This document shows positions 13,001 to 23,955 of a stretch of DNA of 64,000 nt, in pieces (position 1 is the stretch's first letter; the number at the start of each line of letters is the position of its first letter). The stretch is from Diacronema lutheri (lineage: Eukaryota > Haptophyta > Pavlovophyceae > Pavlovales > Pavlovaceae). The translations under genes and the position numbers were made by a program. The DNA lies in NCBI GenBank assembly GCA_019448385.1, contig JAGTXO010000038.1, forward strand, positions 124,001 to 188,000. The letters run 5' to 3'. A model generated the notes under the pieces. That model did no database searches, was not told the DNA's origin, and saw nothing but the letters and a program-made list of their open reading frames with translations.

Positions 13001-14460
13001 CGCGCGGCGCGCGCGATCTCGAGGTCGTGCGCCGCGCGCCACTCGCGCGCCGCCGGCTGCAGCGCCGCGCCGTTCGATCGGCCGCCGTACGCGCCGGCGC
13101 TGTGTGCGCCCACGCCGCTGCCGCTGCCGCCCCCGGCGGCGGTGGCGCTCGGCACGGCGCGCGGCGCGGTCAGCGGCCGGCTGAGGCTCACGCCGCCGCC
13201 GCCGCCGCCGCTGTGCGCACGGCCCTGCGAGACAGGTCGCGCCGCGTGCGCGTGCGACCCGGCCAAGCGCTCGCGTTCGGCGTTGCCGCACGCCGAGGCG
13301 GCGCAGCGCAGCTGCGTTGCGTGCGGCGCGCAGCTCAGCGAAGGGTCGCGCGACAGGCCGCAGCCGAGCGGGTCACTACCGCCGAGCGGCGGCTGCAGCG
13401 CGGCGCGGCGCTGTCCGCCCGCCGTCGTCGGCCTCGCCATCGCTGCGCACGCGGCATGCGCGCGCGCGCTCGATGCCACGCCCATCTGAGCGCAGCCCGC
13501 GTTCTGCCCGCCGAGCGCGCCACGCGCTCCGCCCACAGCAAGCTGCGCCTTGGCCGCACTGAGCTCGCGCCGCAGCGCGGTCAGCTCGAGGTCGAGCAGC
13601 GTCTCGCGGTCCGCGCCGACTTCGCGCCACACGCGCGCGCTGCCGCCACCGCCGCCGTCCGCGCCATCGGCGCCGTCGACTGCTAGCCGCCTACTGGTGC
13701 CGCCGCCGCCGTCCGCCGCCGCTGGCGCGCGCGCGCCGGCGCGCCCGCCGCTCGCCGCCCACGCCTTGGCGCGCGCCACATCGGCGCCGCCGCGCGCGAG
13801 CAGGTACTCCACCTGCGCGTGCAGCGCGCCGATCTGCGCCTGCAGCCCGGAGAGCCGCCGAGCGAGCGCATCGACAAGGCTCGCGCGCTCGGCGGCCGCG
13901 CGCGCGTTCGCGGGCACGTCGCGCCATCCGTCGCTGCCGCGTGCGCGCGCAGCGTCGGCCAGGGCGGTGTCTACGAGGTGCGCGGCCTCGACGGTGCCCG
14001 GATTCTCCTCGTCAGCCTCGGGCTGCGCGCCCACCGCCGGCCCATCGGCCGCGTACCGCGGGCACGCAGACGGACCGGGCGCGTGTGTCGCGCCATGCCA
14101 CCGCCCGCTCGCGCCCGTCGCGCCCGTACGCGCGGCCGCGCCGGCGGGCGCGTGGCTCGCGACGGGCGATGCGCAGAACGCCGGTGCCATTGGTGCGCGG
14201 GCGAGGGCCTCGGCGAATGCGCCCGAGTCGGGCCGGTAGCGCGGGCCGATGCCGCCGGCCGCGATCGCCGAGGCGAGCTCGGCGCCCGGCGCGCCGCGCA
14301 GCAGACGGCTGGGCGCAGGCAGGAGCGAGCCGTCGCGCGCAACGCCGTGCTCGCGCTCTGCTCTGTTGTACGCCGTCGCCGGCTGCTCGCGCGCCGGCAC
14401 GTCCACCACCTTCCAACGGCCGACCGCGAATACGAACTCGTCGAGCCGCGCGGCCGCCAT
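10077..14460 (-). CDS. Large GAF-domain protein of unknown function
   Basis: Four exons, 14460-12929, 12774-11040, 10921-10715 and 10520-10077, sum to 1,306 codons with every junction in phase. The N-terminal third (MAAARLDEFVFAVGRWKVVD onward) is mostly low complexity with short coiled-coil stretches (ALARRLSGLQAQIGALHAQV; LELTALRRELSAAKAQL). A first GAF-like region covers roughly residues 525-800 (GLGHGFTGQAFAQRTALLIH, then CVGVLQLALL) with an acidic and Ala-rich insert. A second, near residues 1045-1200, spans exons 2-3: LGADRC|QVWLLH, LVLYEDGHFAL. The C-terminal exon is helical and ends acidic. GAF domains bind cyclic nucleotides or other small ligands; no HD phosphodiesterase, kinase or cyclase domain is visible, so the output is unknown. 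Intron 2 is GC-AG (CAG|GCGCGC at 11040). Confidence 0.82.
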
Positions 14461-15035
14461 GGCCGCGCGCGGTAACGGCCGGCCCGCTTTTAAAATTTAA
14501 ATGGTTTCGAGATCCCGAGGGGACTTGGTGCTCCCAAATTCAAAATTTTATTTATAGACGAACGAGGTGGCTACTCGATTCCCCCGCAGCTGGTGCTGAC
14601 CCCGCTGTCCTGACGTAAGCGCCGTTAGTATTACCTGACTTCGGCCCGACGTTGCGCGCGCGCTCTCTTTCGCTCGCTCCGGTTGTCCAGCCTCGGCCCC
14701 GTGCACGCCCCCCCTGCTGACCCGCCTGTAAGCGTCGTTAGTATTTATACGCCTGTAAGCGTCGTATAAATTGTATTTTGACATATACTACTCAACTTTT
14801 TGACATTTTAAATGTCAAAATACAATTTAAATGTCGACAGGCCACGGCCCACGCCACCGCCCCCCGTCGCCCGACGGCCGACGCCCGCGCAGCCGCGCGC
14901 GATAAGGCAGGCGTCGTCGAGGCGGCCGACATTCCCGAAGTTTCCGGCCGGCGCGGCCGCGCAGCTGTTCAAAAAGTTGAGTGTGCGTTGGTTCATTCCC
15001 TTCCCCGCTCTCCTGGCTGGGGAAAAAACGGTCGC
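14461..15035. other. Intergenic repeat region upstream of the GAF gene
   Basis: An AT-rich island in a GC-rich setting. A TTTTAAAATTTAAA block at 14488-14501 sits about 28 bp upstream of the GAF start codon and is a plausible core-promoter element for it. Two copies of a TAAGCGYCGTTAGTATT motif lie near 14622 and 14727, matching a reverse-oriented copy near 8037. A perfect 17-bp inverted repeat occurs at 14768-14784/14812-14828. The short TIR element is described separately. No gene is visible. Confidence 0.7.
14790..14982. mobile_element. Short TIR element (MITE-like), about 193 bp
   Basis: It is bounded by perfect 14-bp inverted repeats, ACTCAACTTTTTGA (14790-14803) and TCAAAAAGTTGAGT (14969-14982). 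No transposase could fit. Its right part (GGCAGGCGTCGTC...CAGCTGTTCAAAA) has a diverged relative at 9127-9237, so the sequence is dispersed. No clear target-site duplication can be read. The alternative is a chance inverted repeat within a larger dispersed repeat. Confidence 0.55.
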
Positions 15036-16646
15036 CTAGTCGGCGGGCTGGTCGGCGCCCGCTGGTGACGTTCCGCCCGAGCGCGCCGAGGCTGCGGCCG
15101 CGGCTGGCGCTGCGGGCGCTGGCGCCTGGGCCCGTGCTCGAGGCGGAGCTCTTGCCGCCCGCGTGTCGGCAGGCTCAAGCGCCCCGAGCTGCTTCGGCTG
15201 CTTCGCGCCCGCGCCCGGCGCGCCCCGCGCCGCCGGCGCGGCCCGCGCCGCGCTGCGTCGCGGAGCCGCACGCGCGCGCCGCGCGCCGGCCGCGTCCGCA
15301 CTCTGCTTGGCTGCGTGCGCCTGTGTGGTTGCGGCGCGCGCGTTCTTCTGCGCGTGCGCCTGCCTGCAGTACCACAGCTCCTGCGCAGCGATGGTGCCGT
15401 CCGACTCGAGCCAGCACGCATCGACGCGCTCGACGTGCAGCCCTTCGTCGCCGCCGCCCGCTCCTGCCGCTCCGTCCGCCCCCGCCCCGCTGGGCGTCGC
15501 GTTTCCCGCCGCCATCTCGACGATCGCGAACCAGTGCTGCTTGCGCTCGATGGCGGGCTCGCGCACGCCGACCGCGCCGTCGACGTGCTCGTCCGCGCCG
15601 TCGCCGGCGCTCGCAAGCCCCGCCGCCGCCTCCGCCGCGTCGTACCCGAGCGGCTCCACGCCCGGCCCGCGCCAGCGTGGCACCTGCGCCGCATTTAAAA
15701 AGACGGTGCCGGCGTCGTCGTCAACGCGCACCATCTGGCGGAGGCCGCCGCCGATCAGGCGGCGGTGGAGGTGGCCAAAGGCGACGAGCGGCACGCGCTT
15801 CCCCGCCTTGCGCGCCATCCTGATCCCGTCCGCCAAGTCGCGGTCGCCCCAGTCGCCGCCTGACTGCCCCGCGTGCGCGCCGACCCGGTGGGGCCAGTCG
15901 CGGCCGCAGATGTCGTCGCGCGCGGCGCCCAGGCCGGCGGGCCCGTTGTGCGCGAGGAAGACGAGGTCGCGCGCCTGCGCGTTGGTAGCCACGCGCCCTA
16001 TCCGATCCGCCGATTCGATCTGCGACGCGAGCCCGTACTGCTCGACGTAAAAGGGCGGCCAGATTGGCCCGCCGATCGAGTAGGGCCGGCCACCGACAAC
16101 AGTCAGCCCGAGCTCGGGCAGCTCGCGACGCTCATACTCGAGGTTGCGCGGGGCAAAGAGGCGGCGCTGCGCGTCGAGCGCCGTCTGCCCGTCATAGTCG
16201 CGCGCCGCCTTTTTTGGTCGCCGCTTCCGCTTGTCGAGCGAGAACCATGCGTCGTGGTTGCCAAAGACGGACGCGGCCGGGAACGGCAGCTCGGAGCGCG
16301 CGCACGACTCGACCGTCACGACGTCCTCGTCGCCAAAATCACCGACAAAGAGGCACAAATCGACGGGCGGGCGCAACTCGCGCAGCGCGCTTGCGTCGCC
16401 CTCGTCCCACTGCCCGTGCACGTCACCCACGATCGCCACGCGCAGGCGCTCAGGCGGCGCGCTGCGCGCGCCGCCTCCCGCCGCGAATGGGGCGGGCGCG
16501 GTGGAGGCGGCGGGCTGCGCGCGAGGCGGAGCGCGCGCCTCCACGGCGCGCGGCACACCCAACCGCGCCGCGGCGGCGCGCGCCGAGGAGCAGCAGAGCC
16601 ACCCGAGCCACCCGAGGAGCAGCAGCGTGAACGTCCTGGGCGCCAT
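15036..16646 (-). CDS. Calcineurin-like metallophosphoesterase with N-terminal signal (TIGR04168-like)
   Basis: A single exon of 536 residues. It begins MAPRTFTLLLLGWLGWLCC, a signal peptide or the first part of a plastid leader. The metallophosphoesterase motifs follow in order: GDVHGQWD near residue 74, VGDFGDED, GNHDAW, and GHLHRR, which supply the two-metal ligands. It resembles the cyanobacterial/plastid-lineage TIGR04168 group, which has the same DVHGxWD...GDFGxED spacing; that assignment is from memory. Substrates of this group are unknown. The C-terminal 120 residues are an Ala/Arg-rich tail. The start at 16646 is chosen because the signal peptide begins there. It diverges from the syntaxin gene, 97 bp between ATGs. 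Confidence 0.87.
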   Translation of the reverse strand: MAPRTFTLLLLGWLGWLCCSSARAAAARLGVPRAVEARAPPRAQPAASTAPAPFAAGGGARSAPPERLRVAIVGDVHGQWDEGDASALRELRPPVDLCLFVGDFGDEDVVTVESCARSELPFPAASVFGNHDAWFSLDKRKRRPKKAARDYDGQTALDAQRRLFAPRNLEYERRELPELGLTVVGGRPYSIGGPIWPPFYVEQYGLASQIESADRIGRVATNAQARDLVFLAHNGPAGLGAARDDICGRDWPHRVGAHAGQSGGDWGDRDLADGIRMARKAGKRVPLVAFGHLHRRLIGGGLRQMVRVDDDAGTVFLNAAQVPRWRGPGVEPLGYDAAEAAAGLASAGDGADEHVDGAVGVREPAIERKQHWFAIVEMAAGNATPSGAGADGAAGAGGGDEGLHVERVDACWLESDGTIAAQELWYCRQAHAQKNARAATTQAHAAKQSADAAGARRARAAPRRSAARAAPAARGAPGAGAKQPKQLGALEPADTRAARAPPRARAQAPAPAAPAAAAASARSGGTSPAGADQPAD

Positions 16647-16743
16647 GAAATTTCGGCTCGGGGTCACTACTACGCAGCGGGCCGCCATCGTTCGTCTCCA
16701 CCAAGCGGGAGGACGCCCGGTCCTTCCACCCGGCCGGCGCGGC
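16647..16743. promoter_or_regulatory. 97-bp divergent promoter interval, metallophosphoesterase/syntaxin
   Basis: The two start codons (16646 minus, 16744 plus) are 97 bp apart. The interval has no recognisable TATA box, and both genes must be driven from it or from sequence inside their first exons. Confidence 0.45.
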
Positions 16744-18199
16744 ATGAGTTTTGCCGACACGTTTGGGAATGGCGCGCCGACCGAGACGCCGTACCAGCAG
16801 CTGAGCGGGGCGCCGCCCGTGCAGATGGGCACCGTCAAGAAGGAGCTCCGCGCAAACCTGCGCGTCATCACCGACATGACAGCGGGTGTGCCACGCGAGC
16901 CGCCCGTCGCTCGCCGCGCCTCGCGGCTGCGGCGCGCCCGTCGCTCGCCGCGCCTCGCGGCTGCGGCGCGCGGTCTGGCATTGTGCACGTCGTGGCGCCG
17001 ATAAGCTTTCGTAGAAGGCGCTGCCCAGCGCGGCAGCGCCGCTGCACCGCACGCCTATCAATGCGCGCGCCCCCCCTCCCCGCCTCTCCCCGCCGGCGCG
17101 CCTGGTGCGCGCGCGCAGAGATCTCGCGCCGAGCCAAGGCGCTCAACTCGGGCCATGGCGCGAGAGGCGAGACGGCCGCCGAGTCGCGCGCGCAGGTCTT
17201 CGCCGAGATCACTTCGGTCCGCGAGACCGCACGCGCGAGCATGTCCATGCTCAAGCACGCGTGCCAGTGGGCGCCCGCGCTGCACCAGCCCGAGCTCTCG
17301 GGGCTGCAGGACGAATTTCGCACGGCGCTCGCGCGCTTCCACACGGCGGCCGAGTCCGCGTCGAGCGCGCTCGGCCCCGCGCCCGCGCACGTGGCGGCAG
17401 GCGGGAGCGGCGGGGGGGGTGACGACGAGACGGAGCTTGCGCTCGGGCGCGCAACCTGCGGGCAGGTCGTCATCACGATGGCGGCGGGCGCAGCCGGGCG
17501 CTTGGACGAGAGCACCGCGCCGCTCATGGTGCGCCGCTCGCTCGTCGCCGCGACACGCGCTGAACCCCGGCTGCTGCTTTTCGCGCCCGCCGCGCGCGCC
17601 GGCGTGCGCGCCGGCGGTCGGCCGCGCGACGCCGCTCACGTGCGCGCCCGCCGCTCGCGCGCGCTGCCGCTCGCGCAGGCGGCGGACATCCGCTCTCCGC
17701 ACGAGCTGCAGCAGGAGCAGCAGCAGCAGCTCGAGGCCGCCATCTCCCTCCGTTCCGAGGCGATTGCCGAGCGCGAGGCGGGGATTGCAGCGGTGCAGCA
17801 GTCGGTGCGCGAGGTGCATGAGATCTTCCACGACCTCGCGTTGCTCGTGCACGAGCAGGGCGCGCAGGTGCGCAGCTGCTCGGCCCGCCCGCCGCTCGCT
17901 CGTCTCGCCAGCCCGCTACGTCCCGCCGCGCGCCGCCATCCGCTCACGTGCCGCCCCGCGCGCGTGCCCGCCCGGCCGCGGCCGCTGCGCGCGATGTCTC
18001 GCAGATCGACAACATTCAAACCAACGTAGAGAGCGCTTCGCAGCGCGTGCACCGCGGCGTGGGCGAGCTGCAGACCGCGGCCAAGTCGCAGCGGCGGTAC
18101 CGTCGCAAGCTGTGCACGCTGCTGCTGCTCGGAGCGATCGCGATCGTCGTCCTCATAGCCGTCCTGAAGTTTGCGCTCAAGGCGGCCATGCCGTTCTGA
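16744..18199 (+). CDS. Qa-SNARE syntaxin
   Basis: Four exons, 16744-16885, 17119-17528, 17679-17867 and 18005-18199, give 311 residues in phase. The N-terminus MSFADTFGNGAPTETPYQQL leads into helices of an Habc-type domain (LRANLRVITDM; FAEITSVRETARASMSMLKH). The SNARE motif runs across the last junction: SLRSEAIAEREAGIAAVQQ, then EIFHDLALLVHEQGAQ|IDNI and QTNVESASQRVHRGV, with the zero-layer glutamine in HEQG. A single C-terminal membrane anchor (TLLLLGAIAIVVLIAVLKFA) follows. This is the full domain order of a syntaxin that drives membrane fusion with R- and Qbc-SNAREs; the SNARE motif looks closest to endosomal syntaxin 7/12/PEP12 types, but compartment is inference. The 150-base intron 17529-17678 has no stops and a length divisible by three, so its retention would give an in-frame insertion. 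Confidence 0.93.
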
Positions 18200-18295
18200 G
18201 GCCGCTAGAAGGCGCATAAATGTCATGACCTCCGCTCTCCACCCCGAGATGGGGCCCTCCGTCGAGCCAAGTGACGCAAGCAACGAGTGATGGCC

Positions 18296-21223
18296 TCACC
18301 TGCCGCGAGCAGCGCGCAGCTCCAGCGCGTGTTGGCGCTGCGCAGCGGCGGCTGCCGCGAGCTCGCCCCGCGCGGCTCGGTAGCCCGCGAGGCCGCCCGT
18401 GCCCCCACTGTCGACAACCTTGGTCGCGCTTGCGCGGCCGTTGGCGCCGTTGGCGCGCGGCGTGAGGTTGCCGTTGGTCGGCGGCGACGGCGGCGAGACG
18501 GCGGCGACGAGCAGCATCGGGCTCGGCAGGGGCATTGGCGGTGGCAGCCCAGTGTGCGCTGTCGCGCGCGTCGCGTCGCGCTGCTGCCGGCCGAGCGACG
18601 CATCGGGTAAGAATGGCGGTGTCTCCCGTGGCGTGGGGAGCGCGCCAACCCGCGCACTGCCAATCGGCGTCTGATGCGGTGTCAGCGAGAGCGGCGTGTG
18701 CGCCGCCAGCGGCGCGGGCGCGAGCGCGTCGAGCCCCCGGCGCAGCGCGAGCGCGGTTGCCACCTCGGGGAAGATGCGCGCGTCGACGAGCGCGTGCGCC
18801 GAGCCCGTCAGCGCGTCGAGCCGTGCGTTGACGTGCGCGGCGCGCGCCCGCTCGCGCGCGAGAGCCGCCTCGGCCTCGGCGAGCTGGCCGCGCACGAGCT
18901 TGATGTGCGGCACATCTGAGCGGGAGAGGCGGTGCAGCTTGCTCAGTGTCAGCTGCGCAGAAGGCGGGCGGGAGGGGGGGGGGGAGGGGGGGGGGGTGGG
19001 GCACGGAGGAGACGCGCCTCAGCCGGCGGGCGGGCGGGCAGAGCGGGGAGCGCGGCGGGCTGCGCGCGGCACGCGCAGCGCCGGCTGTTGCGACGGGCGG
19101 GTCGCGGCGGTGGCGCCCCAGAGCCCCACAGCACCAGCCAATGGCTGCAGCCCCACAGCATCAGCCAATGGCTGCAGCCCCACAGCATCAGCCAATGGCT
19201 GCAGCCCCACAGCATCAGCCAATGGCTGCAGCCCCACAGCATCAGCCAATGGCTGCAGCCCCACAGCATCAGCCAATGGCTGCAGCCCCACAGCACCAGC
19301 CAATGGCTGCAGCCCCACAGCATCAGCCAATGGCTGCGGCCCCACAGCATCAGCCAATGGCTGCAGCCCCACAGCATCAGCCAATGGCTGCAGCCCCACA
19401 GCATCAGCCAATGGCTGCAGCCCCACAGCATCAGCCAATGGCTGCAGCCCCACAGCATCAGCCAATGGCTGCAGCCCCACAGCATCAGCCAATGGCTGCA
19501 GCCCCACAGCATCAGCCAATGGCTGCAGCCCCACAGCATCAGCCAATGGCTGCAGCCCCACAGCATCAGCCAATGGCTGCAGCCCCACAGCACCAGCCAA
19601 TGGCTGCAGCCCCACAGCACCAGCCAATGGCTGCAGCCCCACAGCATCAGCCAATGGCTGCAGCCCCACAGCACCAGCCAATGGCTGCAGCCCCACAGCA
19701 CCAGCCAATGGCTGCAGCCCCACAGCACCAGCCAATGGCTGCAGCCCCACAGCATCAGCCAATGGCTGCAGCCCCACAGCATCAGCCAATGGCTGCAGCC
19801 CCACAGCACCAGCCAATGGCTGCAGCCCCACAGCACCAGCCAATGGCTGCAGCCCCACAGCATCAGCCAATGGCTGCAGCCCCACAGCATCAGCCAATGG
19901 CTGCAGCCCCACAGCATCAGCCAATGGCTGCAGCCCCACAGCACCAGCCAATGGCTGCAGCCCCACAGCACCAGCCAATGGCTGCAGCCCCACAGCATCA
20001 GCCAATGGCTGCAGCCCCACAGCACCAGCCAATGGCTGCAGCCCCACAGCATCAGCCAATGGCTGCGGCCCCACAGCATCAGCCAATGGCTGCAGCCCCA
20101 CAGCATCAGCCAATGGCTGCAGCCCCACAGCATCAGCCAATGGCTGCAGCCCCACAGCATCAGCCAATGGCTGCAGCCCCACAGCATCAGCCAATGGCTG
20201 CAGCCCCACAGCATCAGCCAATGGCTGCAGCCCCACAGCACCAGCCAATGGCTGCAGCCCCACAGCACCAGCCAATGGCTGCAGCCCCACAGCATCAGCC
20301 AATGGCTGCAGCCCCACAGCACCAGCCAATGGCTGCAGCCCCACAGCATCAGCCAATGGCTGCAGCCCCACAGCATCAGCCAATGGCTGCAGCCCCACAG
20401 CACCAGCCGTTTCGTGCCAGCGCACCTCGCGCACGCCAACTGCGCGCCGCGCGCTGTTCAGCTCGCGTTTGAGCCTTTGCGCCTGCAGCTGCGCCTGGAG
20501 CACATCAGCGACGACCGCGTACTGCTCCGCGAGCGAGGCGAGCGTGCCCGCCTCGGCCGTGGCCGCCGCGTGCTGCGCGGCGGACGCGCGCAGCGGCGCG
20601 CGGCGGCGCGCGGGTGCGGCGGTGGGCGGCGCGCCGCTGCCGCCGGGGGCCGCGCGTCCCCGGGGTTTGGGATGGGGGGAGGGGTGGAGCGGCAACGGCG
20701 CGAGCGCGCGCGCCACCTGCGCGCGCCGCGCCACGAGCGAGGCGTGCAGCTCCGTGGCGAGCACGTGCAGCCCACTTGATGCCGCCGCCTCGAGCGCGCT
20801 GACAGCGGCAAGCGCGGTGTCGGCAGCAGCGCGCAGCGCGTGCGCGGCTGCACGCTCCGTCTGCGCGCGCGCGTTTTCGGCAGCGCGCGAGGAGGTGAGC
20901 GCCGGCGCCGCGGTGAGTCCGGCGCCGCGGTGAGTCCGGCGCCGCGGTGAGTCCGGCGCCGCGCGCGGCCTGTGGGCGCTCAGCAGCGTGAGTGGCGTTG
21001 TGCCAAACCACCCCCCCCCCCTTACCCCACCCGAGCCGCTCGAGCGCGCGCGCACACCTCGAGCGCCACGCGCACGGTGCGCGCGTGGTCGACCGAATTG
21101 GCCACCCACGTCGCGGCGAGCGCGGCGCCACGCGCGCCGCCGAGCGTGAGCCTGCCGTCGCCGCCGGTGCTGCGCGCGCTCGCGGCACACGCGGCACACG
21201 CGTTCGGCCGGTGCTCGAGTTCG

Positions 21224-21279
<56 letters not shown>

Positions 21280-23955
21280 GGGCCGCTCGACGAGCGCGCA
21301 GCTCGAGTCGCCGTGCGCAGTGATATAGCCGCCGGCACCGAGCGGGCGCGGCGTGGCGGGCGGCGTCGCGGCGGCGCCGATCAGCGCGGCCGCGTCGTCC
21401 GCCGCGCCGTCGCTGCTCTGCGCGCGCACGGCCGAGAGCGCGCGCAGCTTGGTGCTGCTCGCCGCGCGCGGGTCGGCGAGCAGCGCGAGCAGCTGCACGA
21501 GCGCCGCGCCCTCGTCGCCCGTCCACACCGCCTCCGCCTCGCGCATCGCCGCCGCGCGCCTCTTGGCGGCAGCAGCGTATGACATGGGCGGCGCAACGCG
21601 CTGTTTCGACGAGGCGGCGGGCGTGGCGGAGGGCTCGGACGGCGTGGCGGAAAGCCACGAGGCGCCGCCGCCGCACCCGCCGCACCCGCCGCTGCCCGCT
21701 GCGCCGAAAGCAATGCTCGGCCGCGCGCGCGCATCCGCCGCACTGAGCCAGCCGCGACTGCCGCGCCCCGCCGCCGCCCGCGCGACAGCCGCCTCAAGCC
21801 TCGCCTGCTGCTCCTGCAGCGCGCGCAGCGAGCGCGCGGGCGGCCGCGCGCGCGAGACGCTCGCGTCTTCGCTCGCGCTCACGCCACGCGACGGCGCGTC
21901 GACAGGCGAGGCGGTGCCGGCCGAGCCGCCGTCGCGCAGCGGCGAGCCGCCCGACGGCGTCTCGCCGGCCGAAGCAGCGCGCGCGAGCAGGCGCGCGCGC
22001 GCTGCGAGCCCGGCGCCGGGCGCGCGCGCCGACGACGGCGCGGCCGAGTTGTGCGCGCCGCCGCGAATCGCGCCGCCGGGCAGGGCGTCGCCCAGCGCCG
22101 CGCGCGAGGACGCCTCCGAGTCGGCGCCGCTCGGCCGGCGCGTGCCGCCGTCCGCGTGCGCGCATGCGGTGCGGTACGCGACGAGCGCGCCAGCGGCGGG
22201 CGCGCCCTTGAGCGCGCCACCCATCGCGAGCAGCGCGTCGTGCGCGGCGGCGAGGCGCGCGAGCCACGCGGCGAGCCCGCGTGCGAGCCGCTCGTCCCAC
22301 GATTTCAAAAGCCGCGCCTCGGCCTCTGCAGACGTGCGCGCCGCGCGCAAGGCCGCGACAGCAACGTCGGCGGCGCTTGCGCCGCTCGGCAGCGCGGCGT
22401 AGCTGCCATAGCTGCCGGCAGATGTGGGCGCGCGCACGCCGAGCGCGCCGAGTAGCGCGCCAACCTCCGCCTCGAGCGCTCGCTGCGCGCCGTCCGCGCC
22501 GCCGCCGCCGTCGCGCGGCGGCGGCGGCGGCGGCGGCGCGCGCCGCTCGTGGACGCCGTGCGCGTCGCGCTGCTGCGCGCCGAGCGCGCCGACCTGCGCG
22601 GCGGCGGCGGCGCCGGGCGCGCGTGTTGGCGCGCGCGCGCCGCTGCCGACGTCGCGCGCCGCCGCGCGCATCGCGCCAACATGCAGCGCGAGCCACAGGT
22701 CGGCACGGATCGACGCCCAGTCCGGCGGCGCGCGCGCGTCGTCGATTGGCAAAGAAAGGGCCGAGCGCCCACGGTGCATTGGCGAGGGCCTGGGCGGCGC
22801 GCCGGCGCCTCGCACGCTGGCCGCGCCGGCCGCATGCCCGCCGCCGAGCGGCGGACGTGCGGAGCGCGCGTACGCGCCGGGCGCGGCGGCGGCGTGCGCG
22901 GCGGTCACGAGGTCACCGTCGGCGGACGATGAGACGAGCGACGCGAGCGACGCTTGCCGCGGCAGGCCGCCGCCGCCGTGCGGCTGCGCGCGCGCGTCCC
23001 TAGGCGACGGCGCGGCGGCGCGCGCGCGCAGCCGCAGCACGCCGCGCTCGATCAGCGAGGCGCGCAGCGTAGACCAACGCCAGCTGAGCCCTCCGGCGTG
23101 CTCGCGCAGGGCGGCACGCATCGCCGCCTCGCACACGCCGAGCGGCGACGCCGCGTGCGCGCGACGCGCGCGCAGCAGCGCGACCCACAGCCTCATCGCG
23201 TTGGACGAGGCCGCTCGCGCGAGACGGCGCGCCGCGTCGCTCGCGCGCCGGAGCGCCGCGACGCGTTCATCGCGCACGCGCGGCGCACCCTCGTCCTGAG
23301 CAAGCGCGTCGAGCAGCGCCCCCTCCATCGACTCGCACGCGCCCGCCATCCGCACCGCGCGCGCGTACACGGCCGCGCAGCACGGCTCGAGCGGCAGCGC
23401 GCCACAGGCAATTTGCCGGCACACGTGGAGCGCCGGCGCGCGCTCGAGCTGCTCGCGCGCGCGCTCGAGCGCGGCAACACCGGCCGACTCGGCGGAGCGC
23501 GCACGTGCCCGCCGCGCCACGTGCGCCGCCGCCTGCCGCTGCCGCACCACCGCCTGCAGCCGAAGCGCGACGCGCAGCGCCGCGCGCGCGCGTTCGCGAT
23601 TCGTCGCGCGCACAGCCTCCTCGTCGCCGTCCCAGCCGAGCTCGCGCGCCTCGCGGAACTGGTTGCACGCGAGGTGCCAATCAATCCACTGCTCGCACGC
23701 CAGCTCGTTCACTCGGTCCGCGTACCGACGGCTCGCCCAGCCGCGGTACGCTGCCTGAATGCGCACCGCCGCGCCGACGATCCGCTCGAACTCTAGCCTT
23801 TCCGAGCGCTCGCGCGCGGTCGGGCGGCGCGGCGGCGGCGAGGCGAACGCAAGGTCCAGCGCGGGCACGCCCGCCGGCGCGGGCGCGCGCGTGGCCGACT
23901 GCTCGTGCGTGTGCTGGCCCTCGCGCGGCGCGCGCGTCGAAAAGGGCGCGGCCAT
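18296..23955 (-). CDS. Large IQ-motif, coiled-coil protein of unknown function
   Basis: Three exons, 23955-21056, 20969-20426 and 18952-18296, total 1,366 residues in phase. After MAAPFSTRAPREGQ comes an IQ motif (AAVRIQAAYRGWASRRY) and a second partial one (VALRLQAVVRQRQAAAHVA), the usual calmodulin-binding helices. The middle is Ala/Arg-rich and probably helical with disordered stretches, including a polyglutamine tract of about 17 (21229-21280). The C-terminal coiled coil crosses intron 2: LQAQRLKRELNSARR to GVRE|LTLSKLHRLSRSDV, then KLVRGQLAEAEAALARERAR. That continuity shows the 27-bp minisatellite between them is intronic. I do not recognise an orthologue. The gene is convergent with syntaxin (96 bp between stops) and divergent from the channel gene. 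A GTGAGG donor-like site overlaps the stop at 18296, so a further short exon cannot be excluded. Confidence 0.8.
19124..20409. repeat. 27-bp minisatellite, about 47 copies, in an intron of the IQ gene
   Basis: A nearly perfect head-to-tail array contains CAATGGCTGCAGCCCC in each unit. Two variable positions recur: CAT/CAC and an occasional GCGGCC for GCAGCC. It lies within intron 20425-18953, whose donor GAG|GTGCGC and acceptor GCGCAG|CTGACA join a continuous coiled coil in phase. Because the unit is nine codons, several frames stay open on both strands (up to 888 codons), but these are artefacts of the array. Confidence 0.97.
21229..21280. repeat. CTG/CAG triplet run encoding polyglutamine in the IQ protein
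   Basis: About 17 uninterrupted CTG triplets on the plus strand, read as CAG (Gln) in exon 1 of the minus-strand gene. This is an ordinary polyQ tract; similar runs occur in the homeodomain and DDT/PHD genes. Confidence 0.9.

Noticed and set aside
18949-20933. Very long frames on both strands (496-888 codons) across the 27-bp repeat, resembling a 9-residue repeat protein
   Set aside because: Splice sites with the local consensus flank the array and rejoin the IQ protein's coiled coil in phase. Openness in several frames follows from a stop-free unit of nine codons.
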